DNA of 55,504 bases, taken from Vibrio diabolicus. Lineage in GTDB: Bacteria; Pseudomonadota; Gammaproteobacteria; Enterobacterales; Vibrionaceae. Below are positions 55,499 to 55,504 of this stretch, piece after piece. Within the stretch, counting starts at the first letter, position 1. Every line of letters begins with the position of its first letter. Where the stretch lies: NCBI GenBank assembly GCA_001048675.1, contig CCKK01000028.1, positions 1 to 55,504 of the forward strand, written 5' to 3'. A program made the position numbers and the translations under genes. The notes under the pieces were generated by a model. That model saw only the letters and a program-made list of their open reading frames with translations. It did not search any database and had not been told where the DNA came from.

Positions 55499-55504
55499 TT
55501 AAAT

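Overview
This is an origin-proximal piece of the main chromosome of a Vibrio, most likely of the Harveyi clade (parahaemolyticus/alginolyticus/campbellii type). The evidence is gene order and protein character: hemCDXY divergent from cyaA, lysA-dapF-xerC, rsmD/ftsYEX-rpoH, plsB/lexA, sthA/fabR-yijD/trmA and btuB-murI leading into an rRNA operon. The 16S fragment is also of Vibrio type. Almost every gene is a housekeeping gene, with a few accessory segments.

Layout. 1-789: the 3' part of a tRNA-Ser and about 0.7 kb with no gene. 0.8-8.3 kb: the hemCDXY operon (minus) divergent from cyaA, then cyaY and the small lipoprotein LptM. 8.4-12.9 kb: lysA, dapF, a DUF484 gene, xerC and yigB. 13-18 kb: a FIST-GGDEF-EAL protein with a parS-like site just after its stop codon, a DTW-domain gene, a lipoprotein and an EVE-domain gene. 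18-22 kb: yigL, pldB, rhtB and an EAL-HDOD gene. 22.4-25.8 kb: an arsenate resistance module (arsR, ArsJ-associated GAPDH, a tyrosine-phosphatase-like gene, arsJ). 26-29.2 kb: an AT-rich accessory stretch with an acyltransferase, DUF2500, a DUF4145-like protein, a candidate 26-residue membrane peptide and nearly 1 kb without a credible gene. 29-38 kb: yhhN, yecH, yhgN, rsmD, ftsYEX, rpoH, a DnaA-box/GATC-rich spacer, an 84-bp inverted-repeat element, and glpEG. 38-53 kb: a FliL-like gene, ubiCA, plsB, lexA, a methyltransferase preceded by a Fur-box-like sequence, dinF, sthA, fabR-yijD, trmA, a cobalamin riboswitch with btuB, a Dph6-like ATPase, murI and a membrane-anchored RRM protein. 53.7-55.5 kb: rRNA operon pieces.

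Sequence quality matters here. Five genes in the first 22 kb (hemX, DUF484, xerC, yigB, EAL-HDOD) are out of frame. Four can be repaired by one base, in or next to short A/T runs, and each repair gives a protein of normal family length. The fifth, xerC, carries an exact 29-bp tandem duplication. The rRNA operon is also not in its natural order: spacer tRNAs come first, then a 16S lacking about 470 nt of its 5' end, then 5S, with no 23S. Recurring spacer sequences lie close to the bad junctions. I read the rRNA arrangement as an assembly collapse and the single-base frameshifts as probable sequencing errors. The xerC duplication is less easily dismissed.

Observations most worth following: the parS-like site; the GATC/DnaA-box cluster between rpoH and glpE; the ars module with a phosphatase of unproven role and two similar hairpins before arsJ; the Fur-box-like site before a methyltransferase; the 26-residue membrane peptide; and the hexanucleotide repeat inside ftsY. 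I saw no CRISPR array, transposase, prophage or integron.
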